Shown here piece by piece: positions 7,167-7,783 of a stretch of DNA of 7,783 nt; positions within the stretch are counted from its first letter, which is position 1; every line of letters begins with the position of its first letter. A program made the position numbers and the translations under genes. This DNA comes from Chromatiales bacterium (GTDB taxonomy: Bacteria; Pseudomonadota; Gammaproteobacteria; JACCYU01): positions 1 through 7,783 of the forward strand of contig JAPSGG010000058.1 of the NCBI GenBank assembly GCA_031177845.1, written 5' to 3'. The notes below the pieces were generated by a model. That model was not told where the DNA came from and ran no database searches. It was given only the letters and a program-made list of their open reading frames with translations.

Positions 7167-7783
7167 CGGCTTACACTGACACACTGGTCATCATTGCCAT
7201 ATCCGGTCGCGCCCTGGCGCAGTCCGCGCGCAGGGGCGGCTGGCGGCCGCGGGTCATCGATGCCTTCGGCGACGTGGATACGCTTGCCTGTGCGGATCAG
7301 GTGCGGGCGGCACCAGTGAATGCCGAGGGAGTCATGGATGAAAAGGCCCTTCTGACCGGGCTGGCCGAACTGACCCTCGCCTGTCCGCAGGCCGGCCTGA
7401 TCTATGGGTCGGGCGGGGAGTGTATGCCCGATCTGCTCGAGCGCCTGAGCGCAGACTATCGCATCATCGGCAATACGCCGGACGTACTGCGGGCGGTCAA
7501 AGACCCTGTCACGTTTGCCGCCGCGCTTCGCGCGCTCGGAATTCCCTGCCCACCGATTCGCTTTACCTCGCCGGAAGACGGGGTCGATCCCGAAATGCAG
7601 GTGCACCGCTGGCTCGTGAAGTGCGCCACGGGCGCCGGTGGCGGACATGTGCGGCCATGGAACGGCGGGCAGATCGATCAGGATGGTCAGTATTTCCAGC
7701 GCTATGTTGCGGGGCCGGTGATATCCGCGCTGTTTGCGGCCGATGGGGAGCGCGCGCTGATCATCGGCTACAATACTCAGCGG
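7163..7783 (+). CDS. ATP-grasp family protein of the H4MPT locus, 3' end cut by the window edge
   Basis: My translation gives 207 codons open to the right edge. The ATG overlaps the mtdB stop (ATGA), indicating translational coupling. Residues 1-110 look like a nucleotide-binding pre-ATP-grasp domain (TLVIIAISGRALAQSARRGG, then GLIYGSGGECMPDLLERL at 78-95). Residues 115-207 look like the start of an ATP-grasp fold: WLVKCATGAGGGHVRPW (150-166), with a likely ATP-contacting lysine K153 and glycine-rich loop, then YFQRYVAGPVISALFAADG (177-195), then IIGYNTQ. An ATP-grasp gene (as I recall, Orf17 of Methylobacterium) is a recurrent member of bacterial H4MPT gene clusters. A ligase step in H4MPT or methylofuran assembly, such as amide-bond formation with an amino acid, is the likely role, but the substrate is unknown to me. 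The C-terminal catalytic part is outside the window. Family is confident; function is not. Confidence 0.85.
   Translation, partial: MTAYTDTLVIIAISGRALAQSARRGGWRPRVIDAFGDVDTLACADQVRAAPVNAEGVMDEKALLTGLAELTLACPQAGLIYGSGGECMPDLLERLSADYRIIGNTPDVLRAVKDPVTFAAALRALGIPCPPIRFTSPEDGVDPEMQVHRWLVKCATGAGGGHVRPWNGGQIDQDGQYFQRYVAGPVISALFAADGERALIIGYNTQR

Noticed and set aside
1..7783. CRISPR arrays, tRNA or rRNA genes, transposase genes, phage genes.
   Set aside because: No regularly spaced repeats of CRISPR size, no tRNA-like or rRNA sequence, and no mobile-element proteins were seen.

Overview
The window carries most of a bacterial tetrahydromethanopterin (H4MPT)-linked C1-oxidation locus, cut at both ends. 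The DNA is GC-rich (roughly 60%). It encodes a complete formyltransferase/hydrolase module of the methylotroph type (Fhc) beside an NAD(P)-dependent methylene-H4MPT dehydrogenase of the MtdB type. MtdB is the bacterial, F420-independent enzyme, so the source is a bacterium with the H4MPT formaldehyde-oxidation pathway, not a methanogen. A proteobacterial methylotroph or a related C1-oxidising lineage is most likely. I cannot name a genus from the sequence alone.

Left two thirds, minus strand: a run transcribed from about 4825 down to the left edge in the order fhcB, fhcA, fhcD, fhcC. fhcC continues past base 1. fhcD and fhcC overlap by 20 bases, and fhcC appears to start at a GTG inside fhcD. 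fhcB and fhcA are 103 bases apart. fhcA and fhcD are separated by an unusual 218-base gap containing two inverted copies of a 9-base-periodic CACAGAG-type repeat.

Middle: about 370 bases (4826-5193) between divergent genes hold the presumed promoters for both directions. I see no confident promoter elements or gene there.

Right third, plus strand: a beta-ribofuranosylaminobenzene 5'-phosphate synthase homologue (first committed step of H4MPT-type cofactor synthesis), then mtdB, then the 5' part of an ATP-grasp gene whose ATG overlaps the mtdB stop (ATGA). The ATP-grasp gene runs off the right edge.

Together: the synthase, and possibly the ATP-grasp protein, help make the cofactor. MtdB oxidises methylene-H4MPT to methenyl-H4MPT. 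Methenyl-H4MPT cyclohydrolase (Mch, not in this window) would give formyl-H4MPT. FhcD transfers the formyl group to the furan cofactor held in the complex, and FhcA hydrolyses it to formate. FhcB is a degenerate relative of the archaeal molybdenum/tungsten formylmethanofuran dehydrogenase subunit, and FhcC is its beta-helical partner. Fae and Mch are expected outside the window. The core genes belong to known families. The less ordinary points are the inverted-repeat element inside the fhc run, the apparent loss of the metal-ligand cysteine in FhcB, and the poorly characterised ATP-grasp gene coupled to mtdB.
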